DNA from: Nitrospira defluvii
GTDB taxonomy: Bacteria; Nitrospirota; Nitrospiria; Nitrospirales; Nitrospiraceae
Direction of reading: 5' to 3'
Assembly (NCBI GenBank): GCA_011525625.1
Contig: WYAX01000003.1
Location: 248,001-312,000, forward strand
DNA length: 64,000 nucleotides
How positions within the stretch are numbered: position 1 is the first letter of the stretch; each line of letters starts with the position of its first letter. The notes beneath the pieces are model-generated. The model was not told the origin of the DNA. It saw nothing but the letters and a program-made list of their open reading frames with translations, and ran no database searches. The translations under genes and the position numbers were made by a program. Shown in pieces: positions 7,199-15,924 of this stretch.

Positions 7199-9040
7199 AT
7201 GCTTCAGCTTGAGTCCGTCCATAAACAATTTTCGACCAAAGTCCTGCTCGAAGGAGCCACGGCTCACTTGCGTCCCGGTGCGCGCGTGGGGCTTGTGGGC
7301 CCGAACGGAGCCGGAAAAACCACGCTATTCCGGATGATCTTGGGTGAGGAGTCTCCCGACAAGGGCACCATTCGCAAACGCCCGCGACTGCGCGTCGGCT
7401 ATCTCCCTCAGGAATTGGAAACCATCGTCGGGAAAACTGTGCTCGATGCCGTGCACCGGGACATGTACCCCGAACATGAGGCCGAACGCATCCTGATGGG
7501 GTTGGGGTTTTCCGTCGCTGACTTTTCGCGCCCGATCGAAAATCTCTCCGGCGGGTACCGCATGCGGGTCGCCCTGGCACATTTGCTCCTCTCGAACCCC
7601 GATGTGCTCATGCTGGACGAGCCGACCAACCACTTGGACAAACCAACCCAACGATGGTTTGAACGGTTTCTGCTCGACTCGAATCTCACGCTCCTGGTGA
7701 TCAGCCACGACACGAAGTTCCTCGACAGCATCGCCACCCACATTTGGGAACTCCGCGATCGTGCACTGCAGGAGTATCGCGGCAATTACACGAAGTTTCA
7801 GGAACTGCGCGCCGCCAGGGACGCCCAGATTGAAGCCGCCGCGAACCGCCAGAGCAAGGAAGTGGCCCGCGTCCAAAACTTCATCGACCGCTTCCGATAC
7901 CAGGCGAATAAAGCCAAACAGGTGCAGTCGCGCATCAAGCAACTGGACAAGGTCAAGCTGATCGAACGGCAACGCGACACCAAACGCGTGCGCTTTAAGT
8001 TTCCCCTGCCGGCAGCCAGCGGCCGCCACGTGTTGGAGCTGAAGGGAGTGGCCAAGAGTTACGGCGAAAAGATCATTTACCGGTCCCTGGATTTCACGGT
8101 GGAGCGCGGGCAACGCATCGCGCTGGTCGGTGAGAATGGCGCCGGAAAAAGCACGCTTCTCAAGATGCTCGCCGGTGTACTGCCGTTTGAAAAGGGGTCC
8201 CGCCATGTCGGACACGGCGTCACCCTCCACTATTTCGCCCAGCATCAGGCCGAATCGTTGAACCCGGACGACACGATTCTCGAATCCCTCGCCGAGGTCT
8301 CGGCCCAGGCGGAAACGAATTTCCTCCGCGGCATTGCCGGAGCGTTTTTATTTTCAGGCGATGACCAGAAAAAACCGATCAAGGCCCTCAGCGGCGGCGA
8401 ACGCAACCGCGTGGCTCTGGCGCGCATGCTGGTGGAACCGGCCAACACCCTGTTGCTTGATGAGCCGACCAACCACCTCGACCCCGCGTCGGTCGATATG
8501 CTGACCGACGCCATGACGGATTTTCCCGGGACCATCATTTTTATTTCCCACGATCCGACGTTCCTCTCCCGGGTTGCGACCCTCATCGTGGAAGTGGACG
8601 ACGGCCAAGCCAAGAACTACCTGGGTGACTACGAATATTATCTGTGGAAAAAGGCGCAGGAATTCGAATCGATCAAGGAAAGCAGCGCGGAGCTGGCCGC
8701 CGCCAAAGCGGACAAATCCGCCGGCCCCACAAAGGCCATGACCTCGCAAGTGCAGCCGAAATCTCAGGGCGGTGCACGGCGCGACCTGAGTAAAACGCAG
8801 GCACGCCTCGAGAAGCAGGTGTCACGGGCGGAGTCCGAGATCGCGACCATGGAACAGAAAGTCAAAGCGCGCGAGCAGGAACTGGCCGATCCTGCACTGT
8901 ATCGGGAACATGGTCGGTGGGGAGAGCTCCAACAAGAACTGGACAGTTGGAAGAAAGAACTGGAACGGCTCACGGCGCGCTGGGAGTCGTTGTCGCAGGA
9001 GCTGCAGGAGGTGCGGGAGAAACTGACGGCGGCGGGTTAG
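7199..9040 (+). CDS. ABC-F family ATPase (Uup/YheS-like)
   Basis: A 613-residue soluble protein with two ABC cassettes and no membrane segments. Cassette 1 has Walker A GPNGAGKTT (34-42), signature LSGGYRMRVALA and Walker B LMLDEPTNHLD. Cassette 2 has GENGAGKST, LSGGERNRVALA and LLLDEPTNHLD. Between them is the long basic helical linker typical of ABC-F factors that act in the ribosomal E site, and after cassette 2 a Lys/Glu-rich coiled coil (about 540-613) as in Uup/YheS. Members relieve ribosome stalling or protect ribosomes. The exact subgroup cannot be fixed here, and an antibiotic-resistance role is not indicated. It converges with the PilZ gene and overlaps its end by four bases. Confidence 0.9.
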   Translation: MLQLESVHKQFSTKVLLEGATAHLRPGARVGLVGPNGAGKTTLFRMILGEESPDKGTIRKRPRLRVGYLPQELETIVGKTVLDAVHRDMYPEHEAERILMGLGFSVADFSRPIENLSGGYRMRVALAHLLLSNPDVLMLDEPTNHLDKPTQRWFERFLLDSNLTLLVISHDTKFLDSIATHIWELRDRALQEYRGNYTKFQELRAARDAQIEAAANRQSKEVARVQNFIDRFRYQANKAKQVQSRIKQLDKVKLIERQRDTKRVRFKFPLPAASGRHVLELKGVAKSYGEKIIYRSLDFTVERGQRIALVGENGAGKSTLLKMLAGVLPFEKGSRHVGHGVTLHYFAQHQAESLNPDDTILESLAEVSAQAETNFLRGIAGAFLFSGDDQKKPIKALSGGERNRVALARMLVEPANTLLLDEPTNHLDPASVDMLTDAMTDFPGTIIFISHDPTFLSRVATLIVEVDDGQAKNYLGDYEYYLWKKAQEFESIKESSAELAAAKADKSAGPTKAMTSQVQPKSQGGARRDLSKTQARLEKQVSRAESEIATMEQKVKAREQELADPALYREHGRWGELQQELDSWKKELERLTARWESLSQELQEVREKLTAAG

Positions 9041-9414
9041 GTATTCGACTTTAACGTCTCTTCAAGATAGTAATACAACCACCGGTTTTTTTCTTTCGTC
9101 ACCAGATCATCCCACACCACCCCGAGCAAGGTTCCCTTTTCCCAGGGTTTCGCCCAGGCCACCGTGGCAGTCAATTTCTCCTGCTGCTCGGCCAGATCGC
9201 CATCCAGAAATGCCAATGACACGGTAATCTTCGCGCCGATCGGCAGGGTTTCTTTGGAATGCAGTCCGGCGCCGATCTTATTGACATTGTTGAGCACCGC
9301 CGTGAACCCCTTGGCACCGCTTTGAGGCGAGACAAGGGCCGACCCAACCAGGGTCGCGCGGACATACTTTCGACGTTCGGTGACACTCTCGGCTGAATGG
9401 GACTGACGCGGCAT
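9037..9414 (-). CDS. PilZ-domain protein
   Basis: A 125-residue protein consisting of one PilZ domain, which usually binds cyclic di-GMP. The first motif is clear (RRKYVRA, near residue 15). The second motif, normally D/NxSxxG, reads NVNKIGAG with Asn where the Ser should be, so binding may be weakened. The ATG at 9414 has GAGG five bases before it and is preferred over a GTG at 9420. There is no signal peptide or membrane segment. Target and process are unknown. Confidence 0.78.
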   Translation of the reverse strand: MPRQSHSAESVTERRKYVRATLVGSALVSPQSGAKGFTAVLNNVNKIGAGLHSKETLPIGAKITVSLAFLDGDLAEQQEKLTATVAWAKPWEKGTLLGVVWDDLVTKEKNRWLYYYLEETLKSNT

Positions 9415-9455
9415 CGGCACCTCGGCGACCAGTATAACCGGAACGACAGGTTTGT

Positions 9456-10766
9456 CTAGCCCCTTTCTTTATCAGAGGAGGGTGTGCGAGGGCGATAGTA
9501 GCGCGCGCCTTTCAGAGAATCGGGAAGGTGACCTTGATCGCAGCTGGCCGCCGGATCGTCATGCACATACCGGTAACCTTTCCCGTACCCGAGATCCTTC
9601 ATCAGCGAAGTCACCGCATTTCGCAAATGCAGCGGGACACCGAGGTTGCCATATTGCCGAGCGTCACGACGTGCTTCCTGTAACCCCACATAGGACGCGT
9701 TATCCTTCGGGCGGGAGGCGAGATAGGTCGTACCCTGCGCCAGATTGATCTGTGCCTCCGGAAGTCCTACGAACTCTACGGCCTGCGCGACGGCATTGGC
9801 GATCACCAGCGCCTGCGGATCGGCATTGCCGATATCCTCCGACGCGAAAATCACCATGCGGCGGGCGATGAATCGAGGGTTCTCCCCACCCTCCAGCATC
9901 CGCGCAAGCCAATACAACGCCCCATCCGGGTCTGAATCCCGCAGACTCTTAATGTAGGCCGACACGAGATTGTAATGCTCTTCGCCCGACTTGTCGTAGC
10001 GCAGTGATTGAGCCATCAACGCAGTATCCAAGAGCTGGGCATCGATGGTCCTCGTCCCATCACGGCTTACTGGAGCCTGGCCGGCCACAAACTCCAGCGC
10101 GGTCAACACGCTCCTGGCATCGCCGTTACCGAAGGCGATCAACCGTTGACGAGCCACGGGCTCTATGGTGAGCCGAAGAGAACCAAGGCCGCGCTCCGAA
10201 TCGGTAATGGCACGTTCGAGAATCGACCCGAGTGCCTCTCCTGTCAGCGGCTGGAGCACCACTACAAGGGAGCGGGACAGCAGGGGCGCGATCAGTTCGA
10301 AGGAGGGATTCTCGGTGGTCGCCCCGATGAGGACGACCGTCCCCCGCTCAACATGGGGCAAAAAGGCATCTTGCTGGGCTTTGTTGAACCGGTGGATCTC
10401 GTCCACGAAGAGCGTCGTCGCCCGACCCGTGGCTCGCCGCTGCTCTGCGGCTTTGATAATCTCGCGTAGCTCCGGTATGCCTCCGGTCACGGCTGAAAAC
10501 GGCACGAACTGCGATTTCGTATACTGCGCCACCAGCCCGGCCAATGTGGTTTTCCCGCAACCCGGAGGCCCCCAGAAAATCACCGATGAAAGTCGATCTT
10601 CTTCGATCGCTTGCCTCAGCGGGCGGCCCGCCCCCACCACATCATCCTGCCCCACCAGATCATCGAAGTGTCGTGGACGCAGGCGTTCCGCCAATGGAAC
10701 CCTTCCGACAGAGGTCGAGTCCCGAGAGACAGCAAAGAGATCGCCTGTGGAATCGTGGCCCTGCAT
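9456..10766 (-). CDS. rarA: Replication-associated recombination protein A (AAA+ ATPase)
   Basis: A protein of about 436 residues of the RarA/MgsA/WRNIP1 family, clamp-loader-like ATPases that act at stalled replication forks. It shows the family start PLAERLRPRHFDDLVGQ, Walker A GPPGCGKTT (about 67-75), Walker B LFVDEIHRFNKAQQD, sensor 1 GATTENPSF, and the C-terminal tetramerisation region (PEAQINLAQGTTYLASRPKD, then YGKGYRYVHDDP). Three start codons stand in a row (GTG 10772, ATG 10769, ATG 10766). The last has the best spacing from GGAG and is used here. Confidence 0.95.
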   Translation of the reverse strand: MQGHDSTGDLFAVSRDSTSVGRVPLAERLRPRHFDDLVGQDDVVGAGRPLRQAIEEDRLSSVIFWGPPGCGKTTLAGLVAQYTKSQFVPFSAVTGGIPELREIIKAAEQRRATGRATTLFVDEIHRFNKAQQDAFLPHVERGTVVLIGATTENPSFELIAPLLSRSLVVVLQPLTGEALGSILERAITDSERGLGSLRLTIEPVARQRLIAFGNGDARSVLTALEFVAGQAPVSRDGTRTIDAQLLDTALMAQSLRYDKSGEEHYNLVSAYIKSLRDSDPDGALYWLARMLEGGENPRFIARRMVIFASEDIGNADPQALVIANAVAQAVEFVGLPEAQINLAQGTTYLASRPKDNASYVGLQEARRDARQYGNLGVPLHLRNAVTSLMKDLGYGKGYRYVHDDPAASCDQGHLPDSLKGARYYRPRTPSSDKERG

Positions 10767-10913
10767 CATCACTCCGCATCACGGCAACGCCTGCATTCTA
10801 TACGCCGCACCGGAATCACCGCAAATTGAGGCTCTGTGATCACTCAGGCTCTTGCTTCTCTCACGCGGCAATGCTACGAACGATCGAGGGGCGTTTTCAG
10901 GAAGGATTGCATC

Positions 10914-11720
10914 ATGTTTTTCCACGTAAACGGCATCAGACTCGCATACGACGACCATGGCACGGGTGTCCCTCTGGTCTTTCTTCACGCCTTTCCGTTG
11001 AATCGCTCTATGTGGGCGCCGCAAGTGGCCACGCTCTCACGGCGGTTCAGAACCATTGCCATCGACCTCCGTGGACACGGCGAATCGGATGCCCCCCTCT
11101 GGTCATTCTCACTCGACCAGTACGCCGATGACGTTTCAGCACTGCTCGATCACCTGACCATTCCTCACGCCGTCCTGGTCGGACTCTCCATGGGCGGGTA
11201 TATCAGCTTGGCCTTCTCCAAGAGGTACAGCCATCGACTCCAGGCGTTGGTATTAGCCGATACCCGGGCCCAAGCGGACAGTGCGGAGGGACGGGCGGGG
11301 CGTTACCAATTGGCGCAAACGGCCTATACGAAAGGAGCCACAGCCGTCGCGGCAACCATGCTGCCGAAACTGCTTGGCGCGACGTCGCTACAGCACAAGC
11401 CTGAACTGGTTGACTACATTCGTAACACGATCCATCAGGCACCGGTCAGCGGTATTCTGGTAGACCTGATGGCCATGGCAGACCGTCCAGATTCCCTGCC
11501 CCATCTCCGGACCATTACCTGCCCGACGCTGGTGGTGATCGGCCAAGAAGACTTCACGACCCCCCTGGCCGACGCCGAACTCATGGCGCGCGAAATCCCC
11601 GGTGCCCGGCTGGCCGTTATTCCAGCCGCCGGACACGTGAGTAATCGTGAACAGCCTGAGTTCTTTAACGATCTACTGCGGGGGTTTGTCGAGGGACTAC
11701 CAACCACACCGGGCGCGTGA
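10914..11720 (+). CDS. Alpha/beta-fold hydrolase
   Basis: A 268-residue single-domain hydrolase. It has the oxyanion region VFLHAFPLNRSMW, the nucleophile elbow GLSMGGY (Ser about residue 93), an acid in the VIGQEDFTTPL loop and the catalytic His in AGHVSNREQPEFF. The fold is closest to the 3-oxoadipate enol-lactonase/esterase type, but the substrate cannot be read from sequence. The ATG at 10914 follows AAGGAT; an upstream in-frame start at 10836 is less likely because the added residues lack any domain character. No signal peptide, so it is probably cytoplasmic. Confidence 0.85.
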   Translation: MFFHVNGIRLAYDDHGTGVPLVFLHAFPLNRSMWAPQVATLSRRFRTIAIDLRGHGESDAPLWSFSLDQYADDVSALLDHLTIPHAVLVGLSMGGYISLAFSKRYSHRLQALVLADTRAQADSAEGRAGRYQLAQTAYTKGATAVAATMLPKLLGATSLQHKPELVDYIRNTIHQAPVSGILVDLMAMADRPDSLPHLRTITCPTLVVIGQEDFTTPLADAELMAREIPGARLAVIPAAGHVSNREQPEFFNDLLRGFVEGLPTTPGA

Positions 11721-11724
11721 ACGA

Positions 11725-12360
11725 CTAATTTCCGTCCCTCACGCTACTACCACGAATCAACGTCAAAAATTCTTCCCGCGTTTGCTGCTGGGTCCGAAAC
11801 ACGCCGAGCATGGAACTGCTGACCGCCACCGTATTCTGCTTCTCCACGCCTCGCATCATCATACAGAGGTGCCGCGCCTCCATCACCACCGCCACCCCAT
11901 GGGCATTCAACTTCTTCTTCAGCGTTTCGGCGATCTGCAACGTTAACCGTTCCTGCACTTGCAGCCGCCGACTGAATGCATCGACGACCCGTGGGATCTT
12001 ACTGAGGCCCACGACTTTTTTGTTGGGCAGATACCCCACGTGACACTTGCCGAAGAACGGAAGCAGGTGATGCTCACACATGCTGAAGAAGTCGATGTCC
12101 TTCACGATCACCATCTCATCGTACTCAATGGGAAAGAGCGCCCCGTTGAGCAAGTGATCGATGTCCTGGCGGTAGCCCTGCGTCATAAAACGCATCGCCT
12201 TGGCGACACGCTTCGGTGTGTTCAGGAGTCCGTTTCGGTCAGGATCTTCTCCCAACTCCACGAGGAGTTGCGTCATCAGCCCTTCAATCTGATCCTGGCT
12301 CGGCGCCACGCCAGCCACCTTCGACCGTCTGGCGCGGGATCCGGAAACTACTTTAGCCAT
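11725..12360 (-). CDS. folE: GTP cyclohydrolase I
   Basis: A 211-residue enzyme that converts GTP to 7,8-dihydroneopterin triphosphate, the entry to folate, biopterin and queuosine-type pterins. Zinc and active-site elements are present: [20 protein letters not shown] with the Cys and His ligands, then [10 protein letters not shown] with the second Cys, and the C-terminal TREEFLTLI helix. Its start overlaps the end of the PTPS gene by eight bases, so the two are co-transcribed and likely coupled. This suggests that the triphosphate goes straight to the next enzyme. Confidence 0.96.
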   Translation of the reverse strand: MAKVVSGSRARRSKVAGVAPSQDQIEGLMTQLLVELGEDPDRNGLLNTPKRVAKAMRFMTQGYRQDIDHLLNGALFPIEYDEMVIVKDIDFFSMCEHHLLPFFGKCHVGYLPNKKVVGLSKIPRVVDAFSRRLQVQERLTLQIAETLKKKLNAHGVAVVMEARHLCMMMRGVEKQNTVAVSSSMLGVFRTQQQTREEFLTLIRGSSVRDGN

Positions 12361-12802
12361 GCCTCACTCCATCTTCTGCCCGCGTCTGCGCTGCGGACCC
12401 GGAATATTCGAAGTAGTTGTCTCGCGTCTCGATCACCCCGACCTTGACGAGCCGCCCCGCCGGCATCTCGTTCACGAGCAGATTCCAGATCAGCAGGACC
12501 AGGTTTTCGCCCGTCGTCGTTTGGCTCGCAAACTCAGGATCCTGATTTATGTCCTGATGGTCGAAACGCCGCACCACAGTCCGCTCGACCACGGCGTCCA
12601 GTTTCGACACGTCCACCACTTGATGACTGCGGGGATCGATCTCCCCCCTCACGGAGACGAACACTACATAGTTATGCCCATGTCCGTTTGGATTGTTGCA
12701 CTTGCCGAAAATGGTCCGGTTGTCTTCCACGGATAGTTGATCGGTATGCAGACGATGGGCGGCGCAAAACCGATACCGGCGCGTGACGGTAGCCTGTGAC
12801 AT
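12353..12802 (-). CDS. 6-pyruvoyl-tetrahydropterin synthase family protein (PTPS/QueD)
   Basis: A 149-residue T-fold enzyme acting on dihydroneopterin triphosphate from FolE. Zinc-ligand histidines are seen in CAAHRLH and GHGHNY. The segment [13 protein letters not shown] carries the catalytic Cys and matches the biopterin-type PTPS pattern more than the usual QueD motif. A role in tetrahydrobiopterin formation is therefore possible, with queuosine synthesis as the alternative. The ATG at 12802 is used; the frame extends 10 codons further. It is the first gene of the PTPS-folE pair, and a long hairpin separates it from erpA upstream. Confidence 0.88.
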   Translation of the reverse strand: MSQATVTRRYRFCAAHRLHTDQLSVEDNRTIFGKCNNPNGHGHNYVVFVSVRGEIDPRSHQVVDVSKLDAVVERTVVRRFDHQDINQDPEFASQTTTGENLVLLIWNLLVNEMPAGRLVKVGVIETRDNYFEYSGSAAQTRAEDGVRHG

Positions 12803-12837
12803 CCGAGCAATACCCCCGACAGATTGACACAACGAAC

Positions 12838-12881
12838 AAGCCGGGAGGGCTACCCGTTAGGAAGGGAGCCACTCCCGGCTT
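12838..12881 (-). terminator. Long hairpin between erpA and the PTPS gene
   Basis: A 10-bp perfect outer stem (AAGCCGGGAG/CTCCCGGCTT) is extended inward by GGCTCCC pairing with GGGTAGCC (one bulge), giving a stem of roughly 17 bp. The downstream minus-strand sequence is only mildly T-rich (GTTCGTT). It probably ends erpA transcription, but could also be a 5' structure of the PTPS-folE mRNA. Confidence 0.55.
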
Positions 12882-12927
12882 GATGGTTCACTCAACTCAC
12901 GACATTCCGGCTCTGCCACCGGAAGTC

Positions 12928-13248
12928 TTATGCACTGAAGGAGCTGCCACACCCGCAGGTGGTCTTCGCTTGTGGATTCTTGATGGAAAATCCGGATCCC
13001 TGCAAGCTATCGACATAATCGACTTCCGCGCCCTGCAGCAGCGGCGCGCTTTGAGAGTCCATGATGACCTTCACATCACCTTTTTCGATCACCGTATCGT
13101 CATCGGCCATTTTCGACTCAAATGCCATTCCATACTGATAGCCGTGGCATCCTCCACCGCGAACGTAAATCCGCAGTCCGACGACGTCCTTCTCCTCAGT
13201 CATGAGTTCTTTTATTTTCTGCTCGGCCAATTGCGTAATCGTTACCAT
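12928..13248 (-). CDS. erpA: A-type iron-sulfur carrier (ErpA/HesB family)
   Basis: A 106-residue protein that carries Fe-S clusters to target enzymes. The three conserved Cys are present: one in GGCHGYQYG and two in the C-terminal CGCGSSF. Length is normal. A strong ribosome site (AAGGAGGAG) lies just before the ATG. It is the last gene of the nuoF-ferredoxin-erpA cluster, all of whose products need or deliver Fe-S clusters. ErpA rather than IscA is preferred because no iscS/iscU genes are nearby, but the two are hard to separate. Confidence 0.9.
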   Translation of the reverse strand: MVTITQLAEQKIKELMTEEKDVVGLRIYVRGGGCHGYQYGMAFESKMADDDTVIEKGDVKVIMDSQSAPLLQGAEVDYVDSLQGSGFSIKNPQAKTTCGCGSSFSA

Positions 13249-13311
13249 CGTTGCTCCTCCTTCTGGTCTACGTGTTCGGCACGTTGTCTTACTCTACCAT
13301 CTCGCGGGAAC

Positions 13312-13668
13312 TTACGGAAGCCCGACCCCTCTTTTCTCAACCTGGCCCGACGACGGGGACGTCGGTTGAGCCCACTTGGTCTCAGGGACTCTGACCACGA
13401 CATCACCCAGCACCCGCGCCTGGCATCCAAGCCGATGCCACGGCTCGGACAGGGCTTCGCGATCCAATAAGTCCTGTTCGTCAAAATCAATTTCAGACAG
13501 GTTGTCTCCACCAGTCTGGACCTCGACTCGACAGGTCGTACACGACGCATTGCCGCCGCAATCATGATTCAGTTGGAAACCGAGCGCTTTGGCCGCTTCC
13601 AACAAGGTGAGGTTGGCGTCGACTTCCCCGCTGCGCCCCTGGGGATGGAGAAAACTTACATGCGGCAT
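13312..13668 (-). CDS. [2Fe-2S] ferredoxin
   Basis: A 118-residue plant/adrenodoxin-fold ferredoxin. The cluster ligands are seen in CGGNASCTTCRVEV (Cys-x5-Cys-x2-Cys) and the fourth Cys in RLGCQARV. It is followed by an extra Pro/Ser-rich tail after the usual C-terminus. The gene starts 12 bases after nuoF and is followed by erpA, so it is likely an electron partner of the NuoF-like protein, or takes the place of the missing NuoE [2Fe-2S] subunit. That partnership is an inference from position. Confidence 0.88.
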   Translation of the reverse strand: MPHVSFLHPQGRSGEVDANLTLLEAAKALGFQLNHDCGGNASCTTCRVEVQTGGDNLSEIDFDEQDLLDREALSEPWHRLGCQARVLGDVVVRVPETKWAQPTSPSSGQVEKRGVGLP

Positions 13669-13680
13669 CCCACAGCCCCT

Positions 13681-15003
13681 CTAACTCTTCGCGCTGGCCC
13701 CGGTGTGCGCAGGCTGAAACGGACAGCGCTGCAGCCGAATGTGTTCCTCAAATTCATGCTGGAACAACCGGAGACTACTCTGCACCAACACTGCGGCGCC
13801 GGTGATGAGCGTACAATACCCCGTGCCTTTCACAAATCCGCAGAGTTGCAGGAGGGAGTCCAGATCCTTCTGGCTCCCTTCGCCTCGCTCTATCTTCTCG
13901 ACCAGCGTCGCCAGATTGATCGTACCCATTCGGCAAGGAGGACATTGTCCGCAACTTTCGCCCTTGAAAAAGTTCGAATACTTGAGGGTTGCCGCCACCA
14001 TGCAGGTCGCATCATCAATGACGATAGTTCCAGCCGAACCGAGCCCGGTCCCGGCCTTCTTGAGCGAATCAAAATCCATCGGTAGGTCCAGTTGGTCAGC
14101 CGTGACCATTGAGAACGCCGGGCCTCCGGGAAACACGGCCTTGATCTTCCGTCCATTCGGAACACCCCCGCCGCACGTCTCGATCAGGTCCCGAATCGTG
14201 ACACCCATCGGCATTTCATACACGCCAGGCCGATTGACCGAACCGCTGAGCGAGAAGAGCATGGTGCCGGGACATTTCTCCGTACCGACCTGCGTGAACC
14301 ACGCGGCCCCATTCTTCAAAATCTGAGGGATATTGCACAAGGTTTCGACATTGTTGACCAAGGTCGGCTTCCCATACAGGCCGAAGTCCGTGGGATAAAA
14401 CGGCGGCTTCTGCCGGGGCATGGCCGGACGCCCTTGCATCGATTCCAACATCGCCGTCTCTTCTCCCGCCACATAACTGCCGTGACCGGAGAACACCTCC
14501 AGATCCAAGTCGACACCCGTGCCCAGAATATTCTTCCCCAACAGACCGCGCTCACGCGCCTGAGCAATGGCTTTCCTCAGATTCGCTTCTTCTTCCTCGT
14601 ACTCATGGTTCACATAGATATAGGATGCCTTCGCATTGACTGTTCGTGACGCAATCAGACAACCCTCTATGAGTTGATGCGGAATATGTTTCAGGAGATG
14701 ACGGTCCTTGAAAGTTCCCGGCTCATGCTCACCGGCGTTGCAGACGAAATACCGCTCCTGCACCCGATGATTGAGCACCTTGTCCCATTTGATGCCGGTT
14801 GGGAAACCGGCGCCACCCCGCCCACGCAGACCGGCCTTTTTGATTTCTCCGACCACGTCAGCGGGCGTCAGGTCCTTCAGACACTTTCGCCATGCGTCGT
14901 AGCCGCCGGTCTTGAGGTAGGGATCGATTTCCCAGGGCGCCCCGTCAAGTTTCTGCAATACCCGTGGTTGAGGTAGGGTCACGTTGTTCCCTTTCGGGGG
15001 CAT
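13681..15003 (-). CDS. nuoF: NADH-quinone oxidoreductase subunit F-like protein
   Basis: A 440-residue NuoF/HoxF-type flavoprotein, the NADH- and FMN-binding module of complex I and related dehydrogenases. It has the FMN/NADH Gly-rich loop GRGGAGFPTG (about 61-70), the segment NAGEHEPGTFKDRHLL, and the N3 [4Fe-4S] ligands CGQCPPCRMG plus a later Cys in GTGYCTL. No nuoE or nuoG is adjacent; a [2Fe-2S] ferredoxin gene follows instead. It could serve a complex I assembled from several loci or a separate NAD(H):ferredoxin reaction. An ATG at 15003 follows a GTG at 15006; either may be used. A good promoter lies at 15027-15056. Confidence 0.9.
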   Translation of the reverse strand: MPPKGNNVTLPQPRVLQKLDGAPWEIDPYLKTGGYDAWRKCLKDLTPADVVGEIKKAGLRGRGGAGFPTGIKWDKVLNHRVQERYFVCNAGEHEPGTFKDRHLLKHIPHQLIEGCLIASRTVNAKASYIYVNHEYEEEEANLRKAIAQARERGLLGKNILGTGVDLDLEVFSGHGSYVAGEETAMLESMQGRPAMPRQKPPFYPTDFGLYGKPTLVNNVETLCNIPQILKNGAAWFTQVGTEKCPGTMLFSLSGSVNRPGVYEMPMGVTIRDLIETCGGGVPNGRKIKAVFPGGPAFSMVTADQLDLPMDFDSLKKAGTGLGSAGTIVIDDATCMVAATLKYSNFFKGESCGQCPPCRMGTINLATLVEKIERGEGSQKDLDSLLQLCGFVKGTGYCTLITGAAVLVQSSLRLFQHEFEEHIRLQRCPFQPAHTGASAKS

Positions 15004-15026
15004 CACCCCCAGATTAGCAGGTAGCT

Positions 15027-15056
15027 ACTATACGTCCGTGATTCAAGAGCCGTCAA
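15027..15056 (-). promoter_or_regulatory. Sigma-70-type promoter of nuoF
   Basis: TTGACG and TATAGT are separated by 18 bases on the minus strand, with the -10 about 25 bases before the ATG. Further upstream (15075-15110) two copies of TTAGGCCT stand about 22 bases apart and could be operator half-sites. The rest of the 15057-15234 gap shows no gene. Confidence 0.65.
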
Positions 15057-15234
15057 GCCACGTTCGCCTGATTAGGCCTCAATCTCAATCAGTTAGGCCT
15101 GATAGACCTACAGCAACTCAGCCCAAAGGCTCGCCGATATCGGCGAATAACTCACGGCAGTAGCCAACACAAGAAAAAGGGGACTGATCACCCTTCCGGA
15201 TAATCAATCCCCATCATGTCCGTCGCGCACTTTA

Positions 15235-15822
15235 CTACTTCAGATGGCTCCCTGCGCCCATGAAAAACAGCATCGGAATGGACAACAGGAAATTGATCCG
15301 CGAGGCATAAAGCGCGGTCTTCCCCCATTGAGCCATCTCCGGCGGAGCTGGTGTGCCCTGTGCCGCAGCAGCCACCGCCGCAATCACTTTCTTCTGATTC
15401 GGCCAGATCACACCATGGACATTAGCCATCATGATAATGCCGAGCAATCCACCAATCCCCAGCGCCATGGCCCCGGTTCCCCCCTTCGCATAGAGATAGC
15501 CATAGAGGACAATGCCGGCAAGCACGGTCACCGTGGCCCCATGGCGGAACCAATTCAGCGCCGCAGGCATCAGCTTCGGGATGACGATGTTCTTCGTCGG
15601 TCCGTCCAAGCTCTTGAGAAAGCCCGCGTTGATCAGGTTAAAAAAGTACAACAGTCCAATCCAGGTAATACCGGCTAAGAAGTGAACCCAGCGAATGACC
15701 AGTCCGAACCAGTCAGCCTCACCCGCTCCCACTCCCGCCATCCCCAAATAGACGACTATCAATCCGACAGCAAGCGCAAACCCTGCGCCCAATGTCTGAT
15801 ACGGATCCTCGAGAAATTTCAT
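15235..15822 (-). CDS. Urate hydroxylase PuuD-like membrane protein
   Basis: A 195-residue integral membrane protein with about five hydrophobic helices. The segment RWVHFLAGITWIGLLYFFNL and several conserved membrane His residues (also WFRHGATV and NVHGVIWPNQKK) match the membrane domain known as Urate_ox_N in PuuD. PuuD urate hydroxylases carry an extra cytochrome c domain, which is absent here. Urate oxidation is therefore doubtful, and a haem-binding membrane redox role is as likely. It stands alone between the nuoF promoter and mdh. Confidence 0.65.
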   Translation of the reverse strand: MKFLEDPYQTLGAGFALAVGLIVVYLGMAGVGAGEADWFGLVIRWVHFLAGITWIGLLYFFNLINAGFLKSLDGPTKNIVIPKLMPAALNWFRHGATVTVLAGIVLYGYLYAKGGTGAMALGIGGLLGIIMMANVHGVIWPNQKKVIAAVAAAAQGTPAPPEMAQWGKTALYASRINFLLSIPMLFFMGAGSHLK

Positions 15823-15924
15823 ACGCCCCCCAACTGTAACGGTTTACTGCCAACCACGTTCTCTACTGCAGGCTGCCGAGGCTTGTCAAGAACCGGCACG
15901 CCCTGTTGCGCTCAAGCCTGCAGG

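Noticed and set aside
7325..8245. A 306-codon open frame on the - strand
   Set aside because: Antisense to the ABC-F gene, which has complete cassettes.
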